Source of the DNA: a bacterium
GTDB lineage: Bacteria > Armatimonadota > UBA5829
Reading direction: 5' to 3'
NCBI GenBank assembly: GCA_021371935.1
Contig: JAJFVF010000022.1
Coordinates: 124,001 to 188,000, forward strand
Length of the DNA stretch: 64,000 nucleotides
A program made the position numbers and the translations under genes. The number at the start of each line of letters is the position of its first letter. The first letter of the stretch is position 1. Under the pieces are notes generated by a model. The model did not search any database. It saw only the letters and a list, made by a program, of their open reading frames with translations, and had not been told where the DNA came from. Shown here in pieces: positions 35,380-44,733 of the stretch.

Positions 35380-35418
35380 AAAAAATAGTGGCTGACAGCA
35401 CAGCCGCCAGCCACTATT
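35380..35418 (-). terminator. Intrinsic terminator of the parvulin gene
   Basis: On the minus strand an 11-bp perfect stem AATAGTGGCTG/CAGCCACTATT with a 13-nt loop is followed by TTTTCC, about 20 bp after the stop codon at 35437. Confidence 0.88.
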
Positions 35419-35436
35419 GCTATCTTATCCTGCCTG

Positions 35437-37059
35437 CTATTTCTTAGAGTCTTTCTTAGCCGGCTCAGGAGCATTTTTCTGCTGCTCTGCCTGCATCGCC
35501 TTGACACGCTGGTCATAGTCGGCCAACCATTTCTGCTCGGCGGCGACCAGTTCAGGATGCTTGAGCTGCTGAAACTTGGTGACCAACTGCTCATGAGAAG
35601 CTCTGTCGTTATGCGCAACCTCACTCGCGGTCTTATATTGCTCAAGAGCTTTGGCGGTAGTGGCTGCCTTCTGCTCAGGTTTTTCATTTGCAGCCTGAGC
35701 CATCAGCATGTCACCCAAAAGTATCCTCAGGTCTGGAGTGTCGATCGTGTCATTTGCGCCCATAACCAGCGGATAGAGTATGTCCAGACCCTCCTTGGTC
35801 TTGCCGTTCTCATAGAGAAGCTGGGCAAGTTTTGCGTTGATTATCTGATTGTCAACCCTGTTGGTGCGCGCTTTCTTCAACGCACTTATGGCATCCGTGG
35901 TCATCTTCATACTCTTTGCAGGCTCGGTAAACGCTGTGCGCGCCTTCGCGATCAACCAGTATGCGCGCAGTTCGGGATCACTAATCTTGACGTTCTCATT
36001 CTTCTGCATCTGAGCCTGGAATGCCATCAGACCAGTCATCTTACGGTCATCAGCAATCTGTTTGCGCCTGTCGCTGGTGGCTTTCTTGTCCATCTTGGCA
36101 GGGAGCTTGGGTGTTATGCTCTCCAACTTCACGATAAACGTGCCATAGTCCGTCTTGATGGGCGAAGATACACCACCCGGCTTCAGCTTGGCAACAGCGT
36201 CCCTTACCTCAGTGGGCAGCGACCAGCGAGTGTCGAATGAGTATTCGGTCGCCGAATCACTATTCATCAGGGAACCCTGCGAATTCTCTTTTGCAATCTT
36301 TGCAAAATCCGCACCACCCCGAATTTCGGTCATGATCTTGTCGATGCGGGTCTTCAACTGGTCCTCTGGCATGATACCTTTCATAAACGCAATTTGACGT
36401 ATCTTATAGACATTGTAGCTGTCTTTGATGTCCTGCTCGGTGACTGGCTTGAGACCCTTTTCAATCTTTTTCTGTATGCCCTCAAACGCCAGCTTCGCGC
36501 GAATATCATCGGCAGGTATCTTTGCGCGGATCTGATCTTCAATGTTGCGTATGGAACCACCAACACTGGCGAGTTCTTTCTTGAATTTGGAATCTTCCCT
36601 GGGATTGAGCGTGCGCTCTTCGGCTGTCAGTTCGCTGCCCATTATGGACTCACGGCTCTGATTGAGTGCCTTGACAACCTGCGCATCGATCTCCTCATTT
36701 ACCCTGCGATCACTGATATCGACACCCATCTTTTCAGCTTCGCTGAGTATCATACGACTTTGGACCGTCTGAACAAACAGTCCTGCCCGTGCATTCGCAA
36801 GCTGGAGAGCGGAACGCATGCCCTGGTTCCTTGCCTGATCGCTTGTAGCTGCCCACATATTCTCGAAATCGGCACGCTTTATCTCTTTGCCGTTGACTAC
36901 TGCGACTACATCATTGCCACCTTTAGCACTGCTGCCGCCTTTTCCGCCGGGCATAGCACCAAATGTAAATATTGCACCCACTATGAAGACAATGGCTATT
37001 CCAAGCATGACCCACTTGAGGTGCTGGCCAAACTCAGTTCTCAGTTTGTAAATACTCAT
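35437..37059 (-). CDS. Membrane-anchored parvulin-type peptidyl-prolyl isomerase
   Basis: PpiD/SurA-like foldase of 540 residues. It has a short cytoplasmic start, one membrane segment (WVMLGIAIVFIVGAIFTFG), a SurA-N-like helical region with VVAVVNGKEIKRADFE, a parvulin domain (GADFAKIAKENSQGS... LKPGGVSSPIKTDYGTFIVKL) and an alpha-helical tail with repeat-like helices and a Lys/Gln-rich end. It probably helps fold envelope proteins. It is a single-gene unit with its own terminator. Confidence 0.88.
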   Translation of the reverse strand: MSIYKLRTEFGQHLKWVMLGIAIVFIVGAIFTFGAMPGGKGGSSAKGGNDVVAVVNGKEIKRADFENMWAATSDQARNQGMRSALQLANARAGLFVQTVQSRMILSEAEKMGVDISDRRVNEEIDAQVVKALNQSRESIMGSELTAEERTLNPREDSKFKKELASVGGSIRNIEDQIRAKIPADDIRAKLAFEGIQKKIEKGLKPVTEQDIKDSYNVYKIRQIAFMKGIMPEDQLKTRIDKIMTEIRGGADFAKIAKENSQGSLMNSDSATEYSFDTRWSLPTEVRDAVAKLKPGGVSSPIKTDYGTFIVKLESITPKLPAKMDKKATSDRRKQIADDRKMTGLMAFQAQMQKNENVKISDPELRAYWLIAKARTAFTEPAKSMKMTTDAISALKKARTNRVDNQIINAKLAQLLYENGKTKEGLDILYPLVMGANDTIDTPDLRILLGDMLMAQAANEKPEQKAATTAKALEQYKTASEVAHNDRASHEQLVTKFQQLKHPELVAAEQKWLADYDQRVKAMQAEQQKNAPEPAKKDSKK

Positions 37060-37178
37060 GTATGGATAATCCTCCGGATGGATCGATCATAATGCATTAC
37101 AATTCTAATGTTACAGAACCTGCCGCGCAAAGTCAAGAAATCCAATCGAAACATATCATCCGCCTGCATCGACGCCTT

Positions 37179-37255
37179 GCTCGGATTATGTTGGAAGCGC
37201 ATAATGCGAGGCTCTGAGAGCATTATTCACACTCCTGGTAAATAATGCAGGCCAG
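37179..37255 (+). repeat. Double-hairpin repeat, degenerate copy
   Basis: Same orientation as the 51842 copy: CTCGGATTATG, GCGCATAATGCG, CTCTGAGAGCATTATTCAC and AATAATGC are all present, with mismatches in both stems. It lies in the 268-bp gap between the parvulin and Gfo/Idh genes; otherwise that gap shows nothing clear. Confidence 0.7.
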
Positions 37256-37327
37256 CGGGTGAAGCATGCGTTAAGCCAACCTACAATGCTCGGCCAATGC
37301 TTCACCCCTACAAGCACCTCACGATCA

Positions 37328-38476
37328 TTAGTGGAATGACGCTTTTGCGTCTACGACTTCACCTTTTGTGCTCTGCTTGACGAATTTAGACTCGGCTATC
37401 AGACGCTGCAGTTCCTTCTCAAACGCCTTGCTATCCAATGGCAGGCGCACTGTGGAATCGGTGAGAGTGGAATAGAGCATTGCATTTGCAAGCTCGACAG
37501 ACCTGATCCCATCTTCCGCCGGTGAAATCAATGGAGTGCCATCCAATATTGCATCAACAAAATTTTGCGTTATCTCTGAGTGCTGGCCGCCGGCCTTTAC
37601 GGGGATATCTATGTTCCATATGGGCGGGAAGACAAAACCGGCTGGGCATGTCCTGCTGAACTGAGTTGTCTGAACTTCATTTCTCGTGTAGCTGAACTTG
37701 CCGCCCTCGATGACCACCTTGCCCTGCTCGCCCGCCACTTCCAGACGGTTCGTGCCGGGAAACTCGCCGGTGGAGGTTATCAGCACACCAGTCGCTTTGT
37801 TGGCATACTCCATATAGGCCGTCACTTCATCCTCGATCTCAACATTATGGCGCACGCCGAACCTGCAGAAAGCACGAACGCTCTCGGGCATACCGAAGAA
37901 ATATTGCCATAGATCAAGATAGTGAGGACACTGGTTCATAAGCACACCGCCGCCCTCGCCGGACCATGTGCCTCGCCAACCGCCGTTGGCATAATACGCC
38001 TCGCTCCTGAACCAGTCTGTGCAAGTCCAGTTGACACGCACAATCTCGCCCAACTCACCGCTGTCGATAAGATACTTTAACTTCTTCCACCAGCCGATGG
38101 TACGCAGGTTGAACATTACAGCGAAGACCTGCTTTGGGTCCTTATGAGCCGCCAACAGGCGCTCACAATCAGCCTTATGCACAGAAATTGGCTTTTCCAC
38201 CAGGACATGAAGACCCTGTTCGAGAGCATCGATGCCTATGGTAGTATGAGAATAATGAGGTGTAGATATCAGAACTGCATCGACCTCACCGGAACGGATC
38301 ATCTCCTCGCTGCTGGTAAACCTTTTCAGGTCTGAAAACTTCTCAATACGGCTTGGGTCGATATCACAGACTGCAGTAAACTCGCAGCGCTTTACGTCTC
38401 CGGCGCGCAGGTAGTTGGCGTGATGGTTGCCTATTACCCCCAGACCGATTATTCCCAAGCGGACATTTCCACTCAT
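37328..38476 (-). CDS. Gfo/Idh/MocA family oxidoreductase
   Basis: NAD(P)-dependent sugar or cyclitol dehydrogenase of 382 residues: Rossmann motif GIIGLGVIGNHH, the EKPIS motif (VLVEKPISVHKA) and C-terminal alpha/beta domain with GGWRGTWSGEGGGVLMNQCPHYLDL containing the catalytic-type His/Asp. Substrate cannot be told. AAGGAAG precedes the ATG. The gene upstream encodes a sugar-phosphate isomerase/epimerase, a frequent partner. Confidence 0.9.
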   Translation of the reverse strand: MSGNVRLGIIGLGVIGNHHANYLRAGDVKRCEFTAVCDIDPSRIEKFSDLKRFTSSEEMIRSGEVDAVLISTPHYSHTTIGIDALEQGLHVLVEKPISVHKADCERLLAAHKDPKQVFAVMFNLRTIGWWKKLKYLIDSGELGEIVRVNWTCTDWFRSEAYYANGGWRGTWSGEGGGVLMNQCPHYLDLWQYFFGMPESVRAFCRFGVRHNVEIEDEVTAYMEYANKATGVLITSTGEFPGTNRLEVAGEQGKVVIEGGKFSYTRNEVQTTQFSRTCPAGFVFPPIWNIDIPVKAGGQHSEITQNFVDAILDGTPLISPAEDGIRSVELANAMLYSTLTDSTVRLPLDSKAFEKELQRLIAESKFVKQSTKGEVVDAKASFH

Positions 38477-38576
38477 TGTTCTTCCTTTCCATCAACATAC
38501 TGTTGTTGTTCATGCGCAATATTCGCACTGATAATACATACTTAAATGTCAAAAGCCCAGTTGCCTTCCACAAAAC

Positions 38577-39347
38577 TCACTCTATAAGATTGTTGCGGAT
38601 GTAATCAAAGCTGATTTTGAGTGATTCAAAGGGATCATGCTGACACTCATCTTGCTCAACGATATACCATTGACAGCCGGAGCCTTGCGCGGTATGGACT
38701 ATCTCATGCCAGTTCAAATTGCCACTGCCTATCTCGGCAAATGTAACTGTCAGATCGGGCATGACGGCATAGTCCTTCATATGAAGCAGCGGCAGACGCC
38801 CATCCAGCTTCCGACACCAGGCAGCCGGGTCGCCTCCGCCATACTGAACCCAGTATGTGTCTATCTCGCCCTGGAGATGACGCTTGTCGGTGTGAGAATA
38901 TATCACATCCAACATCAGCTCGTCGTCAAATCGACGAAACTCGATGTGGTGATTATGATACGCAAGCGTTATCCCGGCATCAGCCAGCACACTGCCTGAA
39001 GAGTCAAGACGCGCGGCAAAAGACTTAACATCGTCAAGCGAATTCAGTTCCACACCCGATGGATAAGGATATGCGGTATATGTACAATCGAGTTTTTTAA
39101 GCCGATCTATTACTGCATTCGGATCATCGAGCAGTGTTTGAGTATCCTCATGGGTGGCACAGCAGACCAGTCCTTCTCCGTCGAGAATTTTTACAAGTTC
39201 GGACTCGTCGATGGGACCCATTCCACTGATCTGAACTGCCTGATAACCGATGTCACTTACCTTCTTGAGCGAAGCCGCAACATCGGCAGGCGTCTTCAGG
39301 TGGTCTCTAATTGTGTATAACTGCGCCGCTACCTGCTTCAGCTTCAT
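38577..39347 (-). CDS. Sugar phosphate isomerase/epimerase, xylose-isomerase-like barrel
   Basis: The 256-residue TIM barrel shows QLYTIRDHLKTPADV, GYQAVQISGMG, YHNHHIEFRR and a metal-site pattern (GEIDTYWVQ, HMKDY, VEQDEC). Members interconvert sugars or cyclitols. It overlaps the pilT-like gene upstream by 4 bp (ATGA), so it is co-transcribed with the pilus motors despite the unrelated role. Confidence 0.88.
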   Translation of the reverse strand: MKLKQVAAQLYTIRDHLKTPADVAASLKKVSDIGYQAVQISGMGPIDESELVKILDGEGLVCCATHEDTQTLLDDPNAVIDRLKKLDCTYTAYPYPSGVELNSLDDVKSFAARLDSSGSVLADAGITLAYHNHHIEFRRFDDELMLDVIYSHTDKRHLQGEIDTYWVQYGGGDPAAWCRKLDGRLPLLHMKDYAVMPDLTVTFAEIGSGNLNWHEIVHTAQGSGCQWYIVEQDECQHDPFESLKISFDYIRNNLIE

Positions 39348-40429
39348 TTTCCGACCTCCAGCATCGCCTCAAGTTCTTTGACATTGCTCGCTCGTGATAA
39401 ACCTTCCTCTCTTGCGATCATTCCTCTCTTAACCAGTTCGGCGAGGTATTGATCCAGCGTCATCATCCCCTGTCTGCCGCCGGTCTGTATCATGGAAGAT
39501 ATCTGGAACGTCTTTGCCTCCCGGATCAGGTTTCGGATGGCTGTCGAGTTCACCATTGTCTCGAAAGCGGCAACTCTTCCCTTGCCGTCCGCCCGCTTGA
39601 GCAGTGTTTGGGAAACCACACCTATCAAGTTGTTGGCCAACTGCATTCGTATCTGGGCTTGCTGATAGTTTGGGAAAACGTCGATGATACGGTCTACAGT
39701 CTGAACGGCATCCTGAGTGTGCAGCGTCGCAAATACCAAGTGACCGGTCTCAGCAGCAGTAATCGCAAGGTGGATCGTCTCAAGATCACGCATCTCACCG
39801 ACCAGGATAACATCAGGGTCCTGCCTGAGAACATATTTCAAGGCGTTGTTGAATGAAAGAGTGTCCGTGCCCAATTCGCGCTGGTTGATGATCGACTTTT
39901 TGCACTCGTGGACAAACTCGACCGGGTCTTCCACAGTCATTATATGCTCGGACCTGCTTGAATTTATGTAATCGATCATTGCAGCCAGAGTGGTGGATTT
40001 GCCGGAACCAGTCGGGCCGGTTACCAGAACCATTCCTCTCGGACGCTCTGCAAAATACTGGCAGACAGGAGGCAAGTTCAGTTCCTGCATACTCATGATA
40101 TTAGTAGGAATCGCACGCTGGACCATACTCACCATACCGCGCTGCTGCATAATATTCGTTCGATATCTGGAGACATTCGGTATCTCATATGCAAGGTCCA
40201 TCTCCATCTCTTCCTCAAAACGTGCCCGCCGAACGTCGTTCATTACGCTATATGCCAGACTGCGAGAGTCATCAGGAGTCAGCACAGGATACTGTTTCTG
40301 GGGTATCAGATCACCGTGTATGCGCATCAAAGGATGATTGCGCGCCTTGATGTGGAGGTCAGAGCCACCCCTTTCGACCAGAAGCGTCAACATCTCGTCT
40401 ATAAATTCTCTGTTCATCGCTCGACTCAT
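39344..40429 (-). CDS. PilT-family twitching motility ATPase (second copy)
   Basis: Type IV pilus retraction-type ATPase of 361 residues. Walker A GPTGSGKSTTLAAM, Asp box (ITVEDPVEFVH-like), Walker B VILVGEMRDLET and His box TGHLVFATLHT. The C-terminal AIRNLIRE, close to the PilT AIRNLIRE signature, is kept. It overlaps the first pilT by 4 bp. It is about as long as PilT and could act as PilT or PilU. Confidence 0.92.
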   Translation of the reverse strand: MSRAMNREFIDEMLTLLVERGGSDLHIKARNHPLMRIHGDLIPQKQYPVLTPDDSRSLAYSVMNDVRRARFEEEMEMDLAYEIPNVSRYRTNIMQQRGMVSMVQRAIPTNIMSMQELNLPPVCQYFAERPRGMVLVTGPTGSGKSTTLAAMIDYINSSRSEHIMTVEDPVEFVHECKKSIINQRELGTDTLSFNNALKYVLRQDPDVILVGEMRDLETIHLAITAAETGHLVFATLHTQDAVQTVDRIIDVFPNYQQAQIRMQLANNLIGVVSQTLLKRADGKGRVAAFETMVNSTAIRNLIREAKTFQISSMIQTGGRQGMMTLDQYLAELVKRGMIAREEGLSRASNVKELEAMLEVGK

Positions 40430-41508
40430 TTGACCACCCCCTGCAGTGCCTTCGCGGCCATTCGTTCCAGTTCGCGAGGATTCGATGATTTGGAAATGGC
40501 ATCGTCGTAGTTGACAACGCGCCTCCTCAATAGACCGACAAGATACTGATCCAGAGAGATCATTCCAAAGTCACCCCCGGCCTGAATATCCGAATATATC
40601 TGGTGAGTCTTGCCCTCTCGTATCAGTGAGCGAATAGCCGGGGTCGCAACCATCACCTCGAATGCCGCTATTCGACCGCCTTGGGCATCTATCCTTGGTA
40701 AAAGCTGCTGAGAAATTACGGCCTGAATGGTAACCGATAACTGCATACGTATCTGAGACTGCTGCTCAGGAGGAAAAACGTCGATGACACGGTCGATTGT
40801 TTGAGGAGCATCTGTCGTGTGCAAGGTCCCAAATACAAGGTGACCGGTCTCAGCTGCCGTGATCGCAAGAGATATGGTCTCGAGGTCTCTCATCTCACCG
40901 ACCAGAATCACATCAGGGTCCTGCCTCAAAACATGCTTTAGGGCCTCCGCAAATGAGTGAGTGTCCTGCTCCAACTCGCGCTGATTGACAGAACACATTT
41001 TATCCTGATGCACAAACTCGATCGGGTCCTCAATCGTAATTATATGCGCTTTCTCACGCTCGTTGATGTGATTTATCATAGCTGCCAGACTGGTCGATTT
41101 ACCTGAACCCGTGGGGCCGGTCACCAATACCAGGCCTCTCGGCCTGAGACATATGTCCTTCGTCACTTGAGGCAGACCCAGGTCGTCAATCGTCTTGATC
41201 TTGATTGGGATCGCTCTAAGCACGGCTCCGACATGACCACGCTGCCGAAAACAGTTTACACGAAATCTGGATACGTTCTCTATCTCATAGGAAAGGTCAA
41301 GTTCCATAAACTCCTCAAGGCGCTTGCGGCGCTCCTCGTTGAGGATCGGAAATACTATATCTTCTACCTTTTCGATGATTGGGAAATTGGTTGGGGTAAG
41401 CTTTCCATGAATTCGCATAATTGGAGGCTGACCATATCTCAGATGCAGGTCCGAGCCGGACTTTTCAACCATCTGAGTCAAAAGCTGATCGATATATAAT
41501 TCTGCCAT
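40426..41508 (-). CDS. pilT: Twitching motility ATPase PilT
   Basis: PilT powers retraction of type IV pili. The 360 residues carry GPTGSGKSTSLAAM, the Asp box IITIEDPIEFVH, Walker B VILVGEMRDLET, His box TGHLVFGTLHT and the C-terminal AIRSLIREGKTHQI. It is the first gene of a four-gene run (pilT, pilT-like, isomerase, oxidoreductase). No pilus assembly genes are in the window. Confidence 0.93.
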   Translation of the reverse strand: MAELYIDQLLTQMVEKSGSDLHLRYGQPPIMRIHGKLTPTNFPIIEKVEDIVFPILNEERRKRLEEFMELDLSYEIENVSRFRVNCFRQRGHVGAVLRAIPIKIKTIDDLGLPQVTKDICLRPRGLVLVTGPTGSGKSTSLAAMINHINEREKAHIITIEDPIEFVHQDKMCSVNQRELEQDTHSFAEALKHVLRQDPDVILVGEMRDLETISLAITAAETGHLVFGTLHTTDAPQTIDRVIDVFPPEQQSQIRMQLSVTIQAVISQQLLPRIDAQGGRIAAFEVMVATPAIRSLIREGKTHQIYSDIQAGGDFGMISLDQYLVGLLRRRVVNYDDAISKSSNPRELERMAAKALQGVVK

Positions 41509-41664
41509 TCGTAGATGACCTCACATTTATTTTGCACTGTGCATGCACAACACAAGGCCGCAGCGCCAAGTGGCAGTGCGACCCACAAATATATGACCTT
41601 GCTTATATAATTTTAGTTCCAATGCCAAGATTCTGCAATAGGCACCAAACACACGCAAAAAGTA

Positions 41665-41694
41665 TTGACACTCCAATACGTCACTTGGTATAAT
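41665..41694 (+). promoter_or_regulatory. tRNA-Asn promoter
   Basis: TTGACA (41665-41670) and TATAAT (41689-41694), both consensus, lie 18 bp apart and 17 bp before the tRNA. Confidence 0.88.
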
Positions 41695-41711
41695 TTTAGT
41701 GTTGACGATGT

Positions 41712-41787
41712 TCCTCGGTAGCTCAATTGGCAGAGCACTTGGCTGTTAACCAGGGGGTTCGTGGTTCGAGTCCACGCCGGGGAGCCA
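41712..41787 (+). tRNA. tRNA-Asn (GTT)
   Basis: Acceptor TCCTCGG pairs with CCGGGGA; the anticodon stem CTTGG/CCAGG encloses CTGTTAA with anticodon GTT; the T arm is GTGGTTCGAGTCCAC. CCA is encoded at 41785-41787. Confidence 0.96.
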
Positions 41788-41813
41788 GCAAATTTGAAGA
41801 GTAAGCTAGTCGA

Positions 41814-42170
41814 TCAGAGATGGAAGCTCGATTTGAAAACCTGCTCCCGCCCTCCAACCTTGGAACGCAAAACATCTCTAAGCATTTTGAGCACCTCGGA
41901 ACCGGTGCAGTGATTGACCCAAGTGTGACCGACATTCCTGAGCCTTTCTGCATCAGCAAGAATTTCTTTTTTTTGCACAGCCGCCCAATGCAGCCCGCCA
42001 ATAATGGCGTATATATGATTGCTGCCAGACACCTTTTTTATACAAGTAACCAGCGAACCCACTTCGCAGTGAGTGCAGCAGGTTATTACCACTAAACATT
42101 CAGTCGTGTTAAGCATTAATGTCTGCTCGTCGTGAAAAGCGTCGGGTTCGCAATTGCCATCTACCAGTCT
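41814..42170 (-). pseudogene. Remnant of a metallo-beta-lactamase-fold hydrolase
   Basis: Only the C-terminal third is readable. The frame DGNCEPDAFHDEQTLMLNTT leads into LVVITCCTHCEVG, YAIIGGLHW and HCTGSEVLKML, which match the metal-binding end of the MBL-fold family that includes dihydropterin-type synthases (usual GCSHAG, IGGFH, HCTG). A stop at 42171-42173 interrupts the frame and the N-terminal metal motif HxHxDH is absent. It begins 26 bp from tRNA-Asn, a typical decay or integration site. Confidence 0.68.
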
Positions 42171-42342
42171 TTAGATTTGGATGCCTCTGTGCCCTGCTGA
42201 GCGTTCAAACCGGATATGACATAGATGAACATCAGTTGGAAATGTACGACATCTGCCACAAGTGCGCCGTAAGGAGAAGTGATTACTGCAGGAACCGAAA
42301 CACCTAAGCTGGCGTATAATAATAGATACTGCCCGGCCTGTT

Positions 42343-42371
42343 TTGCATAAACACGTCAGGTCAGATAAAAT
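42343..42371 (+). promoter_or_regulatory. Promoter of the metal-handling operon
   Basis: TTGCAT (42343-42348) and TAAAAT (42366-42371) are 17 bp apart, just before the gene at 42386. A GTAT-N8-ATAC dyad lies at 42314-42329 and could be a metal-regulator site, but this is weak. Confidence 0.55.
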
Positions 42372-42385
42372 GGCATAGTCAGCTT

Positions 42386-42730
42386 ATGGCTTTATCTAAA
42401 TCACTCAATCGAAGATTGGTTTCTATGACGCTGCTTGCGGCGATGCTTGCATTTGTGGTCGTGTTCGATATTCATACTGACGACCTGCAGCTTTGTCCAC
42501 AAAAGCAGGCGACAGGTGCAGTCTGTGAAATCGTTTCAGGACATCAAGTCTCTCACAGCTCGCATTGTGCTGCATGCGAGATGATGAGTATGGGCACAGG
42601 CAATGCTGTGTTTACACCTGTTGTCAGTATATGCAGCAACACAATACAAGACACTTTTGTCTGCGACAGTTTGCCTGCCGCAGCATCTGTCTTTTTCTGC
42701 TCATTTCCCTCCAGAGCTTCTCCCGTATAG
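42386..42730 (+). CDS. Small exported or membrane-bound protein with Cys/His motif
   Basis: The 114-residue protein begins with an N-terminal hydrophobic helix (VSMTLLAAMLAFVVVFDI) and has six Cys, including the likely metal site HQVSHSSHCAACEMM. The C-terminal part is again hydrophobic. I do not recognise the family. Its place at the head of an ABC and metal-binding operon suggests a metal-sensing or metal-binding role. Confidence 0.55.
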   Translation: MALSKSLNRRLVSMTLLAAMLAFVVVFDIHTDDLQLCPQKQATGAVCEIVSGHQVSHSSHCAACEMMSMGTGNAVFTPVVSICSNTIQDTFVCDSLPAAASVFFCSFPSRASPV

Positions 42731-42804
42731 CACTCTTTCCAAATGTTTTGTAATGCTTCACACCAGCCTAAGCAGGGTGAAGCTGTGCCTGAAGGAGTAT
42801 TTGT

Positions 42805-43482
42805 ATGATAGAAGTGCGTGACCTGCGCCTCAACTATTCTACGAAGGAAGAGGTTCTTAAAGTAATTGACATACCGCACTGGTCGGTGGATAAAGGCGAA
42901 CATATCGCCATATTCGGACCGTCCGGCTCGGGCAAGTCTACGCTGCTGCACCTGCTGGCGGGAGTGCTCGTGCCGTCCAGCGGCGAGGTAACAGTATGCG
43001 GCGAAGAAGTTACGAAGATGTCCGAAGCCCAGCGTGATCAATTTCGCGCGAGAAGAATTGGTTATGTCTTTCAGAACTTCAATCTGCTGCAGGGTTACTC
43101 TGCACTGGACAACGTACTGATGGGAATGACGTTCTGTTCAGTAAAGGCCGACCGCAAGGTTGCAAAAGACCTGTTGGAGCACGTCGGCATAGGCTCCCGT
43201 CTCAATCATACCCCGTCTGAAATGTCGCTGGGTGAGCAGCAGCGAGTGGCGATCGCCAGAGCATTAGCAAAGAAACCGGAGGTCGTGCTTGCAGACGAGC
43301 CCACCGGCTCACTTGACCCAAAGAACAAGATGCAGGTCGTCGATCTACTGCGCTCGATGTGCGCCGAACTGGGAAGCACCCTGATTCTGGTCAGCCATGA
43401 GGAGAATGTGATCGACAGGTTCGAAAAAAAGGTCAGGTTCGCCGATATTAACAAGGCATACGATGCGGAGGTGGCAAAATGA
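42805..43482 (+). CDS. ABC transporter ATPase, LolD/MacB type
   Basis: ATPase of 225 residues with Walker A GPSGSGKSTLLHLL, Q-loop FQNFNLLQGYS, signature SLGEQQRVAIARAL, Walker B VVLADEPTGSLD and SHEE. This subfamily works with FtsX-type permeases, and the next gene is one, with a 4-bp overlap. GAAGGAG precedes the ATG. With the downstream His-rich and DUF3299-like proteins it may belong to a zinc-uptake-related system. Confidence 0.92.
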   Translation: MIEVRDLRLNYSTKEEVLKVIDIPHWSVDKGEHIAIFGPSGSGKSTLLHLLAGVLVPSSGEVTVCGEEVTKMSEAQRDQFRARRIGYVFQNFNLLQGYSALDNVLMGMTFCSVKADRKVAKDLLEHVGIGSRLNHTPSEMSLGEQQRVAIARALAKKPEVVLADEPTGSLDPKNKMQVVDLLRSMCAELGSTLILVSHEENVIDRFEKKVRFADINKAYDAEVAK

Positions 43483-44729
43483 GCTTCTGGCATATTCTGC
43501 TGCACAATATACGACGCCACCGTTTCTCGACGATACTGGCACTCATAAGCATCACCCTGGGAATAGGACTGCTTACAGCCGTTGTCTCTTTCAGGGAACA
43601 GTCCCATCATCACTTCATTACTGAAGGCGTTGGGGTCGATGCTATTCTTGGGCCTAAAGGTTCACCTCTGCAGATCGCGATGAACGCGATGTATCACCTC
43701 GAAGAAATGCCCGGCAAGATCAAGTGGAGCTATTACGAAAAAGTCAAAAAAGACCCGCTCGTGGTCGATGCTATTCCATTCGTAACAGGACACTCTTATG
43801 CGGGCTACAGAGTCAATGCTATAGACGACCGTTTCTTCACATCTTTTGAATACCGGCCCGGCAAACGTTTTTCATTCGACCCTGATGCCGGCGGCCAAGG
43901 GCGGATGTTCAAAGCTCCTCATGAGGCAGTTGCAGGCTGGGCAGTAGCGAAGGCGCTGGGGCTTCACCTGGGCGACACGTTTAACCCGGTATGCGGGGTG
44001 CACTCAGGCGACCCGGTTCATATGCATGACAAGATCACGTTTGTCGGTATCCTTGCCCCTACCGGAACTCCGCATGACCGGGCGATATATATTCCCCTAA
44101 AGACTTTCTACACACTCGAAGGCCACGGCGCGAGTGTAGCGGCGATGGCGACCGACTCATCTCAGAGAGAAATCAGCGGAGCCTATCTCAAACTCAGACA
44201 TATCCGGGGAGGCGCTATGCATCCGGGTGTACAAAACCTCAAGTATGAGATAGACCAGTCCACAGAGGGACAGCTTGTCGTGCCCAGTGAGGTTGTGCCG
44301 AGGATACTCGATATTATTGGCTGGGTGGATAAGGTCATGTTCATCGTGGGAGCACTCGTGACACTGCTTGCGATCATGTTCCTCTTTGTCGTCCTGATAA
44401 CCGCCCTTAGAGAACAGCGCAGGGAACTTGCAATGATGAGAATGCTCGGGGCTAACAGGCGCACGGTCTTTGGCCTGATAATGTCAGAGGCTGTCTTCTT
44501 GAGCATAGTCGGAACTATCTTTGGCATCGTCTTCGGACATCTGCTGGTCATGCTCGGCAGTCATTATGTTGCCATTGAGACCGGCATGCAGTTTTCTGCC
44601 AACTACCTTTCTTCCGCAGACATCTGGGTTCTGCCATGTGTTACACTTATGGGTGCAGTGGCGGGATTGATACCGGCTGTGCAGGCATATCGAATGAGCA
44701 TTCTGCGAAATCTGAATATTATGGAGTGA
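43479..44729 (+). CDS. FtsX-family ABC permease
   Basis: Permease of 416 residues with one N-terminal membrane helix, a long periplasmic domain (about residues 45-275) and three C-terminal helices around ALREQRRELAMMRMLGANR, the FtsX/MacB cytoplasmic coupling motif. The periplasmic part has several His (EQSHHHFI, VHSGDPVHMHD, HIRGGAMHPG), fitting metal contact. It pairs with the preceding ATPase. Confidence 0.88.
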   Translation: MSFWHILLHNIRRHRFSTILALISITLGIGLLTAVVSFREQSHHHFITEGVGVDAILGPKGSPLQIAMNAMYHLEEMPGKIKWSYYEKVKKDPLVVDAIPFVTGHSYAGYRVNAIDDRFFTSFEYRPGKRFSFDPDAGGQGRMFKAPHEAVAGWAVAKALGLHLGDTFNPVCGVHSGDPVHMHDKITFVGILAPTGTPHDRAIYIPLKTFYTLEGHGASVAAMATDSSQREISGAYLKLRHIRGGAMHPGVQNLKYEIDQSTEGQLVVPSEVVPRILDIIGWVDKVMFIVGALVTLLAIMFLFVVLITALREQRRELAMMRMLGANRRTVFGLIMSEAVFLSIVGTIFGIVFGHLLVMLGSHYVAIETGMQFSANYLSSADIWVLPCVTLMGAVAGLIPAVQAYRMSILRNLNIME

Positions 44730-44733
44730 AACT

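Noticed and set aside
41820-42095. 91-codon plus-strand open frame after tRNA-Asn
   Set aside because: The opposite strand retains the MBL-fold motifs, and this frame has no ribosome site or family pattern.
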